Source: Trujillonella endophytica (GTDB taxonomy: Bacteria > Actinomycetota > Actinomycetes > Mycobacteriales > Geodermatophilaceae). Taken from it: a stretch of 64,000 bases of DNA. Position 1 is the first letter of the stretch, and every line of letters begins with the position of its first letter. The DNA lies in contig NZ_FOEE01000003.1 in assembly GCF_900110555.1 (NCBI RefSeq), forward strand, positions 1 to 64,000. Reading direction: 5' to 3'. This document shows positions 26,253 through 34,382 of the stretch, piece after piece. A model generated the notes under the pieces. It did no database searches, was not told the DNA's origin, and saw only the letters and a program-made list of their open reading frames with translations. Made by a program: the position numbers and the translations under genes.

Positions 26253-27352
26253 ACCCATCCCCCCTGCTCGCCCGCCCCGGTGCCGTCGCCACCGAGGGCG
26301 GCGCGACGGCCGCCCACTACGGCGACCCGCTGCGCGAGCAGCGGCTGCTCGCCGAGGGCGCCGGGCTGGTCGACCGCAGCGACCGCGACGTGCTCACCGT
26401 CCCCGGCGCGGACCGGCTGACCTGGCTGCACAGCCTCACCAGCCAGCACCTGGAACGGCTCGCCGACCGCACCGGCACCGAGGCGCTGTTGCTCTCCCCG
26501 AACGGGCACGTCGAGCACCACATGGTGCTCGCCGAGCTCGACGGCGTGGTCTGGCTGGACGTCGAGCCCGGCGCCGGTGCGGCGCTGCACACCTTCCTGG
26601 ACCGGATGCGGTTCATGCTCCGCGTCGAGCCGGCGCTGGTCACCGCCGACTGGGCCCTGCTGTCGCTCATCGGCCCGCGCGGGGACGACGTGCTCGCCGC
26701 GGCCGGGTTCCCGGTGCCCGCGGAGCCCACCGCCGTCGCCCCCCTGCCGGGTGGCGGCTGGGTGCGCCGGATGCCGCCGGTCGACGACGGCGCCCCCGTG
26801 GTCGACCTCCTCGTGCCGCGCGCCGCCCTCGACGCCACCGCCGACGCGCTGCTCGGCGCCGGGGCCGCCGCCGCGGGGCTGGACGCCCTCGAGGCGCTGC
26901 GGGTGGCGGCCCGCCGTCCGCGGCTGGCCGTGGACACCGACCACCGCACGATCCCCAACGAGCTGCCGTGGCTGAGCACCGCCGTCCACCTGCAGAAGGG
27001 CTGCTACCGCGGGCAGGAGACCGTCGCCCGGGTGCACAACCTGGGCCGGCCTCCGCGCCGGCTGGTGCTGCTGCACCTGGACGGCGTGAGCGAGGACCTG
27101 GCGGCGCCCGGCACCCCGGTGCTGCTGGGGGCGCGGGAGGTCGGTCGCGTCGGCACCGTCGTCCGGCACCACGAACTCGGCGTCGTCGCGCTGGCGCTGG
27201 TCAAGCAGTCCGTCGCCGCGGACGCCGAGCTGACCGTGGCCGGCTCGCGCGCCTCGATCGACCCCGACGACGCCCCGGCGGCCCTCGACGCGGAGCAGGC
27301 CGCGGCCCGGGAGCGGGTGCGGGCGGTCCGGTCTGCGACCATCCAGCGGTGA
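26249..27352 (+). CDS. ygfZ: Folate-binding YgfZ-type Fe-S cluster maintenance protein
   Basis: 367 residues, aminomethyltransferase (GcvT) fold. The signature KGCYRGQE is near 250-257, with the conserved cysteine that distinguishes YgfZ from GcvT. YgfZ uses tetrahydrofolate to maintain enzymes with Fe-S clusters such as radical-SAM proteins. GTG start overlapping the fur stop; next gene also overlaps by 4 bases. Mycobacterial homologue is in the Rv0811 region. Confidence 0.9.
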   Translation: MNPSPLLARPGAVATEGGATAAHYGDPLREQRLLAEGAGLVDRSDRDVLTVPGADRLTWLHSLTSQHLERLADRTGTEALLLSPNGHVEHHMVLAELDGVVWLDVEPGAGAALHTFLDRMRFMLRVEPALVTADWALLSLIGPRGDDVLAAAGFPVPAEPTAVAPLPGGGWVRRMPPVDDGAPVVDLLVPRAALDATADALLGAGAAAAGLDALEALRVAARRPRLAVDTDHRTIPNELPWLSTAVHLQKGCYRGQETVARVHNLGRPPRRLVLLHLDGVSEDLAAPGTPVLLGAREVGRVGTVVRHHELGVVALALVKQSVAADAELTVAGSRASIDPDDAPAALDAEQAAARERVRAVRSATIQR

Positions 27353-28095
27353 CTTCGCCGGACGCAGCGGGAACCTCCGGGACGCTCGTGACCCTGGCGC
27401 CGGCCCCGGCCGCGCCGGACGTGCTGGCCACCACCGGGCGCACCTGTCAGGCCGTGGGCGCGACCGTGCTGGTGCTGCCGCCCCTGGAGCCCGCCGCCGC
27501 CCGCGAGGCCCTGGCCGCCCTGCGCGAGGAGACCGACCTGCTCGTGCAGGCGGCCGATCCGGCGCTGGGCGCCGACCTGGTCACCGTGCCGCTGGGCGCC
27601 ACCGACGCGCTGCTGGACGAGGTCCTCGCCGAGGTGGCCCGCCGGGGCGCGACGCCGGTGTACGAGGCCGGCTCGCTGGCCGACCTCGACGTCCTGGCCG
27701 GGCTGGCGCACGGCCCCGGCCCGGTGCGGGTCGCCCTCCTGCTGGGCGCGCGCGGGGGGCTGCCGGGCACGCTCGCCTCGGTCGCCGCCTGCCTGGAGCG
27801 GCTCCCGGCCGGCGCGCTGTGGTCCGCCGCCGGCCGCGGCGCCGCCGCGATCCCCGTGCTGCTGGCCGCCCTCTCGGCCGGCGGTCACGTGCGGGCCGGC
27901 ACGGCCGACACGCCGGAGCCCGGCGACCCTGCCCGCGCCGACCTGCAGCTGGTGGCCCGCGCGGCCGGGCTGGCGCGGATCGCCCAGCGCCCGCCGCTGC
28001 CCCCCTTCGCCGCCCGTGACCTGCTGCTCGGCCCGCCCGCCGGGCCGGTCGCGCCCCGAACCGCCCCCGACCCGACCTCCGTGGAGATCCGATGA
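27349..28095 (+). CDS. Divergent BKACE (DUF849)-like protein, metal ligands lost
   Basis: 248 residues. The C-terminal part resembles beta-keto acid cleavage enzymes: SAGGHVRAGTADTPEP in the place of the canonical GGHVRVGLEDN, and FAARDLLLG as the last helix. But the Zn2+ ligands of BKACE are missing: no HxH after the first strand (VLVLPPLEP instead) and Glu replaced in GTADT. If the family assignment is correct, it is catalytically dead or has a changed chemistry. GTG start overlaps ygfZ; its stop overlaps rsiG (ATGA). Confidence 0.5.
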   Translation: MTSPDAAGTSGTLVTLAPAPAAPDVLATTGRTCQAVGATVLVLPPLEPAAAREALAALREETDLLVQAADPALGADLVTVPLGATDALLDEVLAEVARRGATPVYEAGSLADLDVLAGLAHGPGPVRVALLLGARGGLPGTLASVAACLERLPAGALWSAAGRGAAAIPVLLAALSAGGHVRAGTADTPEPGDPARADLQLVARAAGLARIAQRPPLPPFAARDLLLGPPAGPVAPRTAPDPTSVEIR

Positions 28096-28649
28096 CGACC
28101 CAGCCCCTGCCCGCCGGCGGCGCCGCCGTCGACGCGCTGCTCGACCCCGGTTTCCTCGAGAACGCGGTCGGCAGTTCGATGGCCGAGGTCCGCCGGCTGC
28201 GGCGCCAGGCCGAGCAGGAGGAGGTCAACCTCTCCTACACGCGGCGACTGCTGCAGGGGCGGCTGGACATCCTGCGCCGGGAGGTGCAGCGCCGCGCCGA
28301 GCACGACGGGCGGTCGCTGGTCGACCTGCTCCCGGAGATCCTCGCCGAGAAGGGCCGCGGGCCCGCGCACGGCCTCGGGCGGCACCAGACCGTGCAGCCG
28401 GCCGCGCCGGAGGAGTACGAGTCGTGGGTCAACGCCCTGACCCCCGGGGTGGACCTGCTGGCCATCAGCGACCTGTCCGACGCCGACCTGGAGCGGTCGG
28501 CCCGCGCCCTCGCGGCGGCCGAGGGGCAGCTGTCGGAGCGCCGGCGGGGCGTGCAGCAGGTGATGGACGGGCTGGCCGGGGAGCTGGCCCGCCGCTACCG
28601 CAACGGCGAGGCGGACGTCGCCGCGCTGCTGGCCGACGAAGGGCGCTAG
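28092..28649 (+). CDS. rsiG: RsiG-like c-di-GMP-responsive anti-sigma factor
   Basis: 185 residues, mostly helical. The c-di-GMP motif E(X)3S(X)2R(X)3Q(X)3D of Streptomyces RsiG is present twice and perfectly: EVNLSYTRRLLQGRLD near 44-59 and EGQLSERRRGVQQVMD near 144-159, on the two long antiparallel helices. RsiG with c-di-GMP holds the sigma factor WhiG inactive. No WhiG gene lies in this window, so the partner must be elsewhere. Last gene of the chain, followed by the hairpin at 28656-28690. Confidence 0.85.
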   Translation: MTTQPLPAGGAAVDALLDPGFLENAVGSSMAEVRRLRRQAEQEEVNLSYTRRLLQGRLDILRREVQRRAEHDGRSLVDLLPEILAEKGRGPAHGLGRHQTVQPAAPEEYESWVNALTPGVDLLAISDLSDADLERSARALAAAEGQLSERRRGVQQVMDGLAGELARRYRNGEADVAALLADEGR

Positions 28650-28655
28650 GTGACA

Positions 28656-28690
28656 GGCCCCGTCCTCCGCGCGAGCCTCCGGACGGGGCC
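28656..28690 (+). terminator. Perfect 10-bp stem-loop after rsiG
   Basis: GGCCCCGTCC (28656-28665) pairs with GGACGGGGCC (28681-28690) around 15 bases. It ends 3 bases before the asparaginase GTG, so it may also block ribosome access there on a read-through mRNA. Confidence 0.65.
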
Positions 28691-28693
28691 GTC

Positions 28694-29680
28694 GTGGTGA
28701 GCTCCTGGCCCGACACGCCGGTCCTCGTCGAGGTCTGGCGGTCGGGGTTCCTCGAGTCGGTGCACCGCGGCTCGCTCGTCGTCCTCGCCGCCGACGGGAC
28801 GGTCGTCACCGCCCTCGGGGACGTCGACCGCCCGATCCTGCCGCGCTCGTCGAACAAGCTCGTGCAGGCCACCACGTACCTGGACGCGGGCTGGTCGCCG
28901 GCCTCGGCCGAGGAGCTGGCCATCGCCGCCGGCTCGCACAGCGGCGAGGACGCCCACCGCGACCTGGCCGCCGGAATCCTGGCCGCCGCCGGCCTGGCGC
29001 CCGACTACCTGGGCTGCCCGGCGGCGCTGCCCCAGCACGAGCAGACCCGCGCCTCCTGGCTGGCCGGGGGCCGACTCCCGGAGCGGCTGGCGATGAACTG
29101 CTCCGGCAAGCACGCGGCGATGCTGGCCGCCTGCGTCGCCGCCGGCTGGCCGACGGCGGGCTACCTGGAGCGCGAGCATCCGCTGCAGCAGGCGATCGAG
29201 GCGCGGCTGGGCGAGGCCGCCGGCGAGCCCGTGTCCGCCGTCGTGGTGGACGGCTGCGGCGCGCCGCAGCACGCGCTGTCGCTGACCGGGCTGGCCCGCG
29301 GCGTGCTCTCCCTGGTCGCCGCTCCTGCCGGCAGCCCCGGCCGGCGGGTGGCCGACGCCGCGCGGGCGCAGCCCTGGTACGTGGCCGGGACCGGCCGGGA
29401 GGACACGGGTCTCATGGCCGCCGTCGCCGGCCTGCTGGTCAAGGGCGGTGCGGACGGCGTGCACGTGGCCGCGCTGCCGGGCCGGGGTGCGGTCGCGCTC
29501 AAGCTGGACGACGGCGGCGACCGCGGCCGGGGCCCCGCCCTCGCGGCCGGGCTGCGCCGCCTCGGCGTCCCGCCCGAGCCGCTGGCCCCCTGGGTGCTGA
29601 CCCCGGTCAGCGGCGGGGACGGCGTCGTCGGCGAGGTCCGCGCGGCCGCCGCGCTGACCGGTGGCCGCGCGGACAGTTGA
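28694..29680 (+). CDS. Asparaginase (asparaginase II / PF06089 family)
   Basis: 328 residues. Serine-cysteine type motifs: SSNKLVQA, GSHSGEDAHR, MNCSGKHAAML and VVDGCGAPQH, which mark the beta-lactamase-like ReAV-type asparaginase family. Hydrolyses L-asparagine to aspartate and ammonia. GTG at 28694 (or the next codon, 28697); no ribosome site because the hairpin precedes directly. No signal peptide, so cytoplasmic. Confidence 0.85.
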   Translation: MVSSWPDTPVLVEVWRSGFLESVHRGSLVVLAADGTVVTALGDVDRPILPRSSNKLVQATTYLDAGWSPASAEELAIAAGSHSGEDAHRDLAAGILAAAGLAPDYLGCPAALPQHEQTRASWLAGGRLPERLAMNCSGKHAAMLAACVAAGWPTAGYLEREHPLQQAIEARLGEAAGEPVSAVVVDGCGAPQHALSLTGLARGVLSLVAAPAGSPGRRVADAARAQPWYVAGTGREDTGLMAAVAGLLVKGGADGVHVAALPGRGAVALKLDDGGDRGRGPALAAGLRRLGVPPEPLAPWVLTPVSGGDGVVGEVRAAAALTGGRADS

Positions 29681-29731
29681 GCCGAACCGCGGAGGTGTGA
29701 GGGGTCTCACGCCGAGTGCTTGCTCAACCGC

Positions 29732-29760
29732 TTGCAGGAGCTAGCACATCCGGCTAGCGT
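29732..29760 (+). promoter_or_regulatory. Promoter TTGCAG-17-TAGCGT of the XRE gene
   Basis: The -10 TAGCGT (29755-29760) lies 7 bases before the GTG at 29768; TTGCAG at 29732-29737 is 17 bases further up. Leaderless. Confidence 0.55.
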
Positions 29761-29767
29761 CGTGTCC

Positions 29768-30274
29768 GTGCAGACACCGACCGAGTTCGTCCGCGAGCAG
29801 GTGAGCACCGTCCGCGAGAAGGTGGACCAGCTCGCGGGCAGCGTCGCCGGCACCGTCGCAGCCTCGAAGTCCGAGGTCAGCGCGACCGGCTCGCAGGTCG
29901 GCGACTTCATCCGGGAGCAGCGCAACGCCGCCCGGGTGTCGCTCCGGGAGCTCGCCCGCACGGCAGGGGTGAGCAACCCGTACCTGTCCCAGGTGGAGCG
30001 TGGTCTGCGCAAGCCGTCGGCGGAGATCCTCGCGGCCATCGCCAAGGGGCTGCAGATCTCGGCCGAGACGCTCTACGAGCAGGCCGGGATCCTCGACCGC
30101 CGGTCGGGCAACCCGGACACGATCGCCGCCCTCCGCGCCGACGAGGCGCTCTCCGAGCGGCACCGGGCCGTGCTCCTGGAGCTGTACGAGACCTACGTCC
30201 GCGAGCACGCAGCAACGCAGAAGCCCAGCACCCCGAACTCGACGACCCCCGACCCCTCGAAGGAGTCCGCATGA
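29768..30274 (+). CDS. XRE-family regulator upstream of the HBHA-like gene
   Basis: 168 residues. Residues 1-45 form a helical extension rich in T/V/K; HTH at about 55-110 (VSLRELARTAGVSNPYLSQV then RGLRKPSAEILAAIAKGL); helical tail. Orthologous in place to the regulator preceding hbhA in mycobacteria. GTG at 29768 chosen for the leaderless promoter. It overlaps the HBHA-like gene by ATGA, so it is likely to control its own operon. Confidence 0.88.
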   Translation: MQTPTEFVREQVSTVREKVDQLAGSVAGTVAASKSEVSATGSQVGDFIREQRNAARVSLRELARTAGVSNPYLSQVERGLRKPSAEILAAIAKGLQISAETLYEQAGILDRRSGNPDTIAALRADEALSERHRAVLLELYETYVREHAATQKPSTPNSTTPDPSKESA

Positions 30275-31023
30275 CCACCACCGAGATCCTCAAGACCTAC
30301 GGCGAGCAGCTCGCCGAGCGCGGCCGCACCCCCGTCCTGGCCCTCGTCGGCGCCGGCGACCTGGCCGTCGAGCGCGCCCGCGCCCTCGTCGGCTCGCTGG
30401 TCTCCCGCGCCGAGGCCCTGCCCGGCGAGGCCCAGGTGCAGGTCGACCTGGCCACCAAGGAGGCCCGCACCCGCGCCGAGGAGGCCGCCGGCCGCGCCCG
30501 CGGCGCCGTCCAGACCGCCCGCACCACCGCCGTCCAGTTCGGCGGGCTGGTGAAGCCGGAGACCGTGCGCGCCACCGTCACCGGGCTGGTCGACACCGCC
30601 CGCACGCAGGCCGCCGGCACGCTGGAGACCCTCGCCGAGCGTGGCGCCGGGGTCGTCGACGAGCTCCGCCGCCAGCCGACCTTCCGCAGGGTCGTCGCCC
30701 GTGCAGAGCGCGCCGTCGACGCCGTCGAGGACTCCCTCGAGGAGGTCCTCGAGGAGGGCGCCGAGACCGTCGCCGAGGCGTCGGACAAGGTGACCTCGGT
30801 CGCGCAGAAGACCGCGGCGAAGGCGACGAAGGCCGCTGCCAAGGTCGAGGACGCCGTCGACGAGGCCGCGGACTCCGCCAAGGCCGGCCTCGAGGCCGCC
30901 GAGCAGCCCGCTGCCAAGCCGGTCAGGAAGCGCACCACCCCCGCCCGCTCGAAGGCGACCGCGAGCACCTCGGCCCGCGTCAACGGCACCCGCTCGACGA
31001 AGCGGACCGAGCCGACCGTCTGA
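30271..31023 (+). CDS. Heparin-binding hemagglutinin-like (HbhA-like) protein
   Basis: 250 residues. Long amphipathic helical/coiled-coil region 1-200 rich in Ala, Glu, Arg; the last 50 residues are rich in Lys/Arg/Pro/Thr (KPVRKRTTPARSKA), the feature through which mycobacterial HBHA binds glycosaminoglycans. In non-pathogens the protein probably binds lipids or polyanions at the cell surface or in the cytosol. No signal peptide, as in HBHA. Followed by a strong terminator. Confidence 0.75.
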   Translation: MTTTEILKTYGEQLAERGRTPVLALVGAGDLAVERARALVGSLVSRAEALPGEAQVQVDLATKEARTRAEEAAGRARGAVQTARTTAVQFGGLVKPETVRATVTGLVDTARTQAAGTLETLAERGAGVVDELRRQPTFRRVVARAERAVDAVEDSLEEVLEEGAETVAEASDKVTSVAQKTAAKATKAAAKVEDAVDEAADSAKAGLEAAEQPAAKPVRKRTTPARSKATASTSARVNGTRSTKRTEPTV

Positions 31024-31057
31024 CCGACGCGAGCACCGACGAACCGTCGGGACCGGC

Positions 31058-31095
31058 CAGGGCCCCGGAGCTGCCACGAGCGCTCCGGGGCCCTG
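31058..31095 (+). terminator. Perfect 14-bp stem-loop after the HbhA-like gene
   Basis: Arms 31058-31071 and 31082-31095 (CAGGGCCCCGGAGC and its complement) around a 10-base loop. Strong hairpin without U-run. Confidence 0.8.
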
Positions 31096-31147
31096 TCGCG
31101 TCCGGTGCCGCTCCCGCGCGGGACACCGGCCGGGCGGGTGCCGCGGG

Positions 31148-31153
31148 TACCCT
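31148..31153 (+). promoter_or_regulatory. -10 hexamer TACCCT before the DUF2516 gene
   Basis: Six bases before the ATG at 31160; leaderless. Confidence 0.5.
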
Positions 31154-31159
31154 GCCGCC

Positions 31160-31447
31160 ATGGAGTTCCAGGGCCTCGTGTACCTCGCGCTGTACTACGG
31201 GACCCTCGCGCTCACCGTCTGGGCCCTGGCCGACGCGCTCGTCCGCCCCGCCGTGGGCTACGTCGCCGCCGGCAAGCTCACCAAGCCGATCTGGCTGGCC
31301 ATCACCGGGCTGGCCGCGGCCGTCATCTTCCTGACGAAGTCGCCGCTGACGTTCCTCGGCCTGCCCGCGGTCATCGCCGCGATCGTGTACCTGGTCGACG
31401 TGCGCCCCGCCGTCCGCGGCCTGCGCCGCGGCAACACCGGCTGGTAG
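31160..31447 (+). CDS. DUF2516 membrane protein
   Basis: 95 residues with three helices: LVYLALYYGTLALTVWALAD, ITGLAAAVIFL, and FLGLPAVIAAIVYLVDVRPA. It ends with the conserved RPAVRGLRRG. Function unknown; family conserved next to HBHA-like genes. Convergent with the spermidine synthase-like gene. Confidence 0.88.
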   Translation: MEFQGLVYLALYYGTLALTVWALADALVRPAVGYVAAGKLTKPIWLAITGLAAAVIFLTKSPLTFLGLPAVIAAIVYLVDVRPAVRGLRRGNTGW

Positions 31448-31456
31448 GCCGCGCCC

Positions 31457-32314
31457 TCAGGCGAAGACGCCGGGCGGTGGCTCCGGCGAGGGCACGGCCG
31501 CCGCGTCGGTCACGGGGAGGGCGTCCCCGGTGAAGCGGTCCAGGTCGGCGCCCTCCACGACCCGCGCCGGCATCGGGTCCCCCGCGCAGCGCCGGGTGAG
31601 CGCGGCGACGGGCAGCGGGCGGTCGGAGGCGACCGCGACCAGGTTGCCGAACCGGCGGCCGCGGAAGGTGCCGGGCTCGGCCACGAGGCAGACGTGGTCG
31701 AACACCGCCCGCAGCGTGGCCACCTGGCCGCGCGCGAAGCGCAGCGGCGGGCCGTCGGCGACGTTGGCGGCGTAGACCCCGCCCGGCCGCAGCACCCGCC
31801 GGACCTGCGCGGCGAACTCGATCGTCGTCAGGTGCGCGGGCGTGCGCGCCCCGGCGAAGACGTCGCACACGACGACGTCGGCGCTGTCGGCGTGCGTCGC
31901 CTCCAGCCCGGCGCGGGCGTCGGCCGCCCGCACCCGCACCCGCGCGCCCCGCGGCAGTGGCAGGTGCGCGCGGACAAGCTCGGTGAGTGGCTCGTCGACC
32001 TCGACCACCCGCTGCCGGGAGCCCGGGCGGGTCACCGCGACGTAGCGGGCCAGCGTCAGGGCCCCGCCGCCCAGGTGCAGCACGTCCAGGGCGGCGCCCG
32101 GGTCGGCAGCCAGGTCCAGCACGTGGCCCATCCGCCGCACGTACTCGAACTCCAGGTGCGCGGGATCGGCCAGGTCGACGTGCGACTGCGGCGTGCCGCC
32201 GACCAGCAGCACCCAGGCGCCGTCCCGGTCGGCGTCGCCCAGCAGCTCGGCGATGCCCCCGGCCACCGGCACGCGCCCCGGCGGCGGCAGCGGGTCGGCG
32301 GCCCGCCGGCTCAC
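31457..32314 (-). CDS. Spermidine synthase-like methyltransferase-fold protein
   Basis: 285 residues. N-terminal beta tetramer-like part then a Rossmann domain: DVLHLGGGALTLARYVAV near 95-112, VVEVDEPLTELVR, ADVVVCDVFAG and a PGGVYAANVADG strand. This is the spermidine synthase/fused-MT family that transfers aminopropyl or acts on unknown substrates; the catalytic acidic residue is changed to DVFAGA. Role unclear. GTG start overlaps the stop of the methyltransferase gene (GTGA). Confidence 0.82.
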   Translation of the reverse strand: MSRRAADPLPPPGRVPVAGGIAELLGDADRDGAWVLLVGGTPQSHVDLADPAHLEFEYVRRMGHVLDLAADPGAALDVLHLGGGALTLARYVAVTRPGSRQRVVEVDEPLTELVRAHLPLPRGARVRVRAADARAGLEATHADSADVVVCDVFAGARTPAHLTTIEFAAQVRRVLRPGGVYAANVADGPPLRFARGQVATLRAVFDHVCLVAEPGTFRGRRFGNLVAVASDRPLPVAALTRRCAGDPMPARVVEGADLDRFTGDALPVTDAAAVPSPEPPPGVFA

Positions 32315-33198
32315 CGCGGCGTCCCCTGCCCGGCCGGTGCCACGGCCGACCAGCGCACCGTCAGCTCGCCGTCGCGCCAGCGGCGGGTGGATCCGACCAG
32401 CGGCCAGCCGGAATCGGCCAGGGACTGCGCGGCCGCGGCCCAGCGCTGGCGCGGGCCGAACGCCGACAGCCCCGCGGCGGAGGCCCAGGCGGCGTCGAAC
32501 GCGCGCAGGAAATCGTGCACCGGCTCGCCCGGCACGTTGTGGTGGATCAGCGCCTTCGGCAGCCGCTCGGCGAGGTCGGACGGGCGCTCCAGGTCCGAGA
32601 CGCGTGCGGCGAGGGTGAGCGTGAGCGGCCCGTCGGCGTCGAGGGCGACCCAGGCCGAGCGCCGGCCCCACTCGTCGCAGGTGCCCTCCACGAGCAGGCC
32701 ACCCGGCGCGAGCGCGGCGCACACGGTCTGCCACGCGCGGGCCGCGGACTCCTCGTCGTACTGGCGCAGCACGTTGAACGCGCGCACCAGCACCGGGCGC
32801 AGGCCGGCCAGCTCGAAGCCACCGAGCCGGAAGTCCAGCCGGGGCGGATCCCGGTCGGCGGCCACCGCGGCGACCCGCTCGGCGTCGATCTCCAGGCCGA
32901 CGACCTCCAGCCCGGGGACGCGGGGCGCCAGCCGCTCGGCCAGCTCCACCGTGGTCACCGCCGACGCGCCGTAGCCCAGGTCGACGACGAGGGGGTGGGC
33001 GGCGTCGCGCAGCCGGGGCACCTGGGTGGCGACCAGCCAGCGGTCCACCCGCCGCAGCCGGTTGGCGTTCGTCGTCCCCCGCGTCGGCAGCCCGAGCGCG
33101 CGGGCCCGCCCGGCCGCCAGCCGGGGGTTGGCCTTGCGGGGGCCACCCGCGGGGAGGACGGCGCGGCGCTTGTGGTCGCCACCGCTCGCCTCGCTCAC
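32311..33198 (-). CDS. Class I SAM-dependent methyltransferase
   Basis: 295 residues. A basic N-terminus (DHKRRAVLPAGGPRKANPRL), then motif I VVDLGYGASAVTTVELAERL near 69-88 and the acidic post-I strand VVGLEIDAERV. The substrate is unknown. GTG at 33198; TACCCT lies 8 bases upstream on the minus strand. Divergent from murB with only 34 bases between start codons, and coupled to the spermidine synthase-like gene. Confidence 0.82.
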   Translation of the reverse strand: MSEASGGDHKRRAVLPAGGPRKANPRLAAGRARALGLPTRGTTNANRLRRVDRWLVATQVPRLRDAAHPLVVDLGYGASAVTTVELAERLAPRVPGLEVVGLEIDAERVAAVAADRDPPRLDFRLGGFELAGLRPVLVRAFNVLRQYDEESAARAWQTVCAALAPGGLLVEGTCDEWGRRSAWVALDADGPLTLTLAARVSDLERPSDLAERLPKALIHHNVPGEPVHDFLRAFDAAWASAAGLSAFGPRQRWAAAAQSLADSGWPLVGSTRRWRDGELTVRWSAVAPAGQGTPR

Positions 33199-33206
33199 CG
33201 GTCCCG

Positions 33207-33226
33207 AGGGTAGTCGCGGCTAGCGT
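33207..33226. promoter_or_regulatory. Back-to-back leaderless promoters for the methyltransferase gene and murB
   Basis: Minus-strand TACCCT at 33212-33207 (8 bases before GTG 33198) and plus-strand TAGCGT at 33221-33226 (6 bases before GTG 33233) fit inside the 34-base gap. Their -35 regions must lie inside the opposite promoter or gene. Confidence 0.55.
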
Positions 33227-33232
33227 GGGCGC

Positions 33233-34240
33233 GTGCAGGTCCGCTCCGACGTCCCACTCGCGACGCTCACCACCCTCGGCGTGGGCGGGCCGGCCGAGCG
33301 TCTGGTGGAGGTCACCGACGCCGCCGAGCTCGTCGCCGCCGTACGTGACGCCGACGAGGCCGGCCGCCCGCTGCTGCTGCTCGGCGGCGGCTCGAACGTC
33401 GTCGCGCCGGACGAGGGGTGGCCCGGGGACGTGGTGTGGGTGCGCTCCCGCGGGATCGCGCAGCGTGGCGCCGAGCTGGAGGTCCAGGCCGGCGAGCCCT
33501 GGGAGGCCGTGGTCGCGCACGCCGTGGCCGCGGGGCTGGCCGGGATCGAAGCGCTGGCCGGCATTCCGGGGTCCACCGGCGCGACGCCCGTGCAGAACGT
33601 CGGCGCCTATGGGCAGGAGGTCGCGCAGGTCGTCACCGCCGTGCGGGTGTGGGACCGCGCCGAGAAGCGCGAGCGGACGCTGACCAACGCCGAGTGCGGG
33701 TTCGCCTACCGGGACAGCCGGCTCAAGCGCGACCCGGGCCGGTTCGTCGTCCTCACCGTGGGGTTCGCGCTGGTGGAGTCCGCGGTCTCCCGGCCGGTCG
33801 GCTACGCGGAGCTGGCCCGGGCGCTGGGCCTGGAGCTGGGCGAGGTCGCGCCGCTGGCCGCCGTCCGCGAGGCCGTGCTGGGCCTGCGCCGCGGCAAGGG
33901 CATGGTCTGGGACCCGGCTGACCCCGACACCCGCAGCGCCGGCTCCTTCTTCACCAACCCCGTGGTGCCCGCCGAGCGCGCCGTCGAGGGGTGCCCCGGC
34001 TGGCCCGCGGGCGACGGCGCGGTCAAGCTCAGCGCCGCCTGGCTGGTGCAGTCCGCCGGCTTCGGCCGGGGCACCCGCCGCGGCCGCGTGGGCACCTCCC
34101 CCCGGCACAGCCTCGCGCTGACCACCGAGCCCGGCGCGACCGCCGCCGAGCTGCTCGCCTTCGCCGACGACGTCGTCGCCGCGGTGCAGAACCGCTTCGG
34201 CGTCACGCTCGAGCGCGAACCCACCGCCGTCCGGCCGTAG
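33233..34240 (+). CDS. murB: UDP-N-acetylmuramate dehydrogenase MurB
   Basis: 335 residues. FAD site LLLGGGSNVVAPDEGW near 45-60, then GIEALAGIPGSTGATPVQNVGAYGQEV, YRDSRLKRD and the catalytic SAGSFFTNPVV serine segment. Reduces UDP-GlcNAc-enolpyruvate with NADPH to UDP-MurNAc in the cytoplasm, so it feeds the Mur ligases including MurD2. Type of MurB without the C-terminal insert is not resolved. GTG leaderless start. The palindromic element at 34269 follows the stop. Confidence 0.97.
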   Translation: MQVRSDVPLATLTTLGVGGPAERLVEVTDAAELVAAVRDADEAGRPLLLLGGGSNVVAPDEGWPGDVVWVRSRGIAQRGAELEVQAGEPWEAVVAHAVAAGLAGIEALAGIPGSTGATPVQNVGAYGQEVAQVVTAVRVWDRAEKRERTLTNAECGFAYRDSRLKRDPGRFVVLTVGFALVESAVSRPVGYAELARALGLELGEVAPLAAVREAVLGLRRGKGMVWDPADPDTRSAGSFFTNPVVPAERAVEGCPGWPAGDGAVKLSAAWLVQSAGFGRGTRRGRVGTSPRHSLALTTEPGATAAELLAFADDVVAAVQNRFGVTLEREPTAVRP

Positions 34241-34268
34241 GGGAGTGGGCCTTCCGCCTGCTCCCCCC

Positions 34269-34329
34269 GCCGAGATCGGCGATCTCGGCACCATCGCCGG
34301 CTCATGCCGCCGAGATCGCCGATCTCGGC
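34269..34329. repeat. 61-bp composite palindromic element, left copy
   Basis: Two 21-base palindromes (34269-34289 and 34309-34329; core CGAGATCGCCGATCTCG) separated by 19 bases ending ATGCC. The same architecture with the same 40-base phase recurs at 35272-35332, on the other side of the DUF559 gene. Confidence 0.9.
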
Positions 34330-34382
34330 GGGGTTGTGGACGGCGCAAGCGGGGAGGTGCCCTCCTCGGCCACCCTGCCGCG

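Noticed and set aside
30193-31161. Minus-strand gene opposite the HbhA-like gene
   Set aside because: Gly/Ala/Leu-rich shadow frame; plus-strand protein has strong helical periodicity and an overlap with the regulator.
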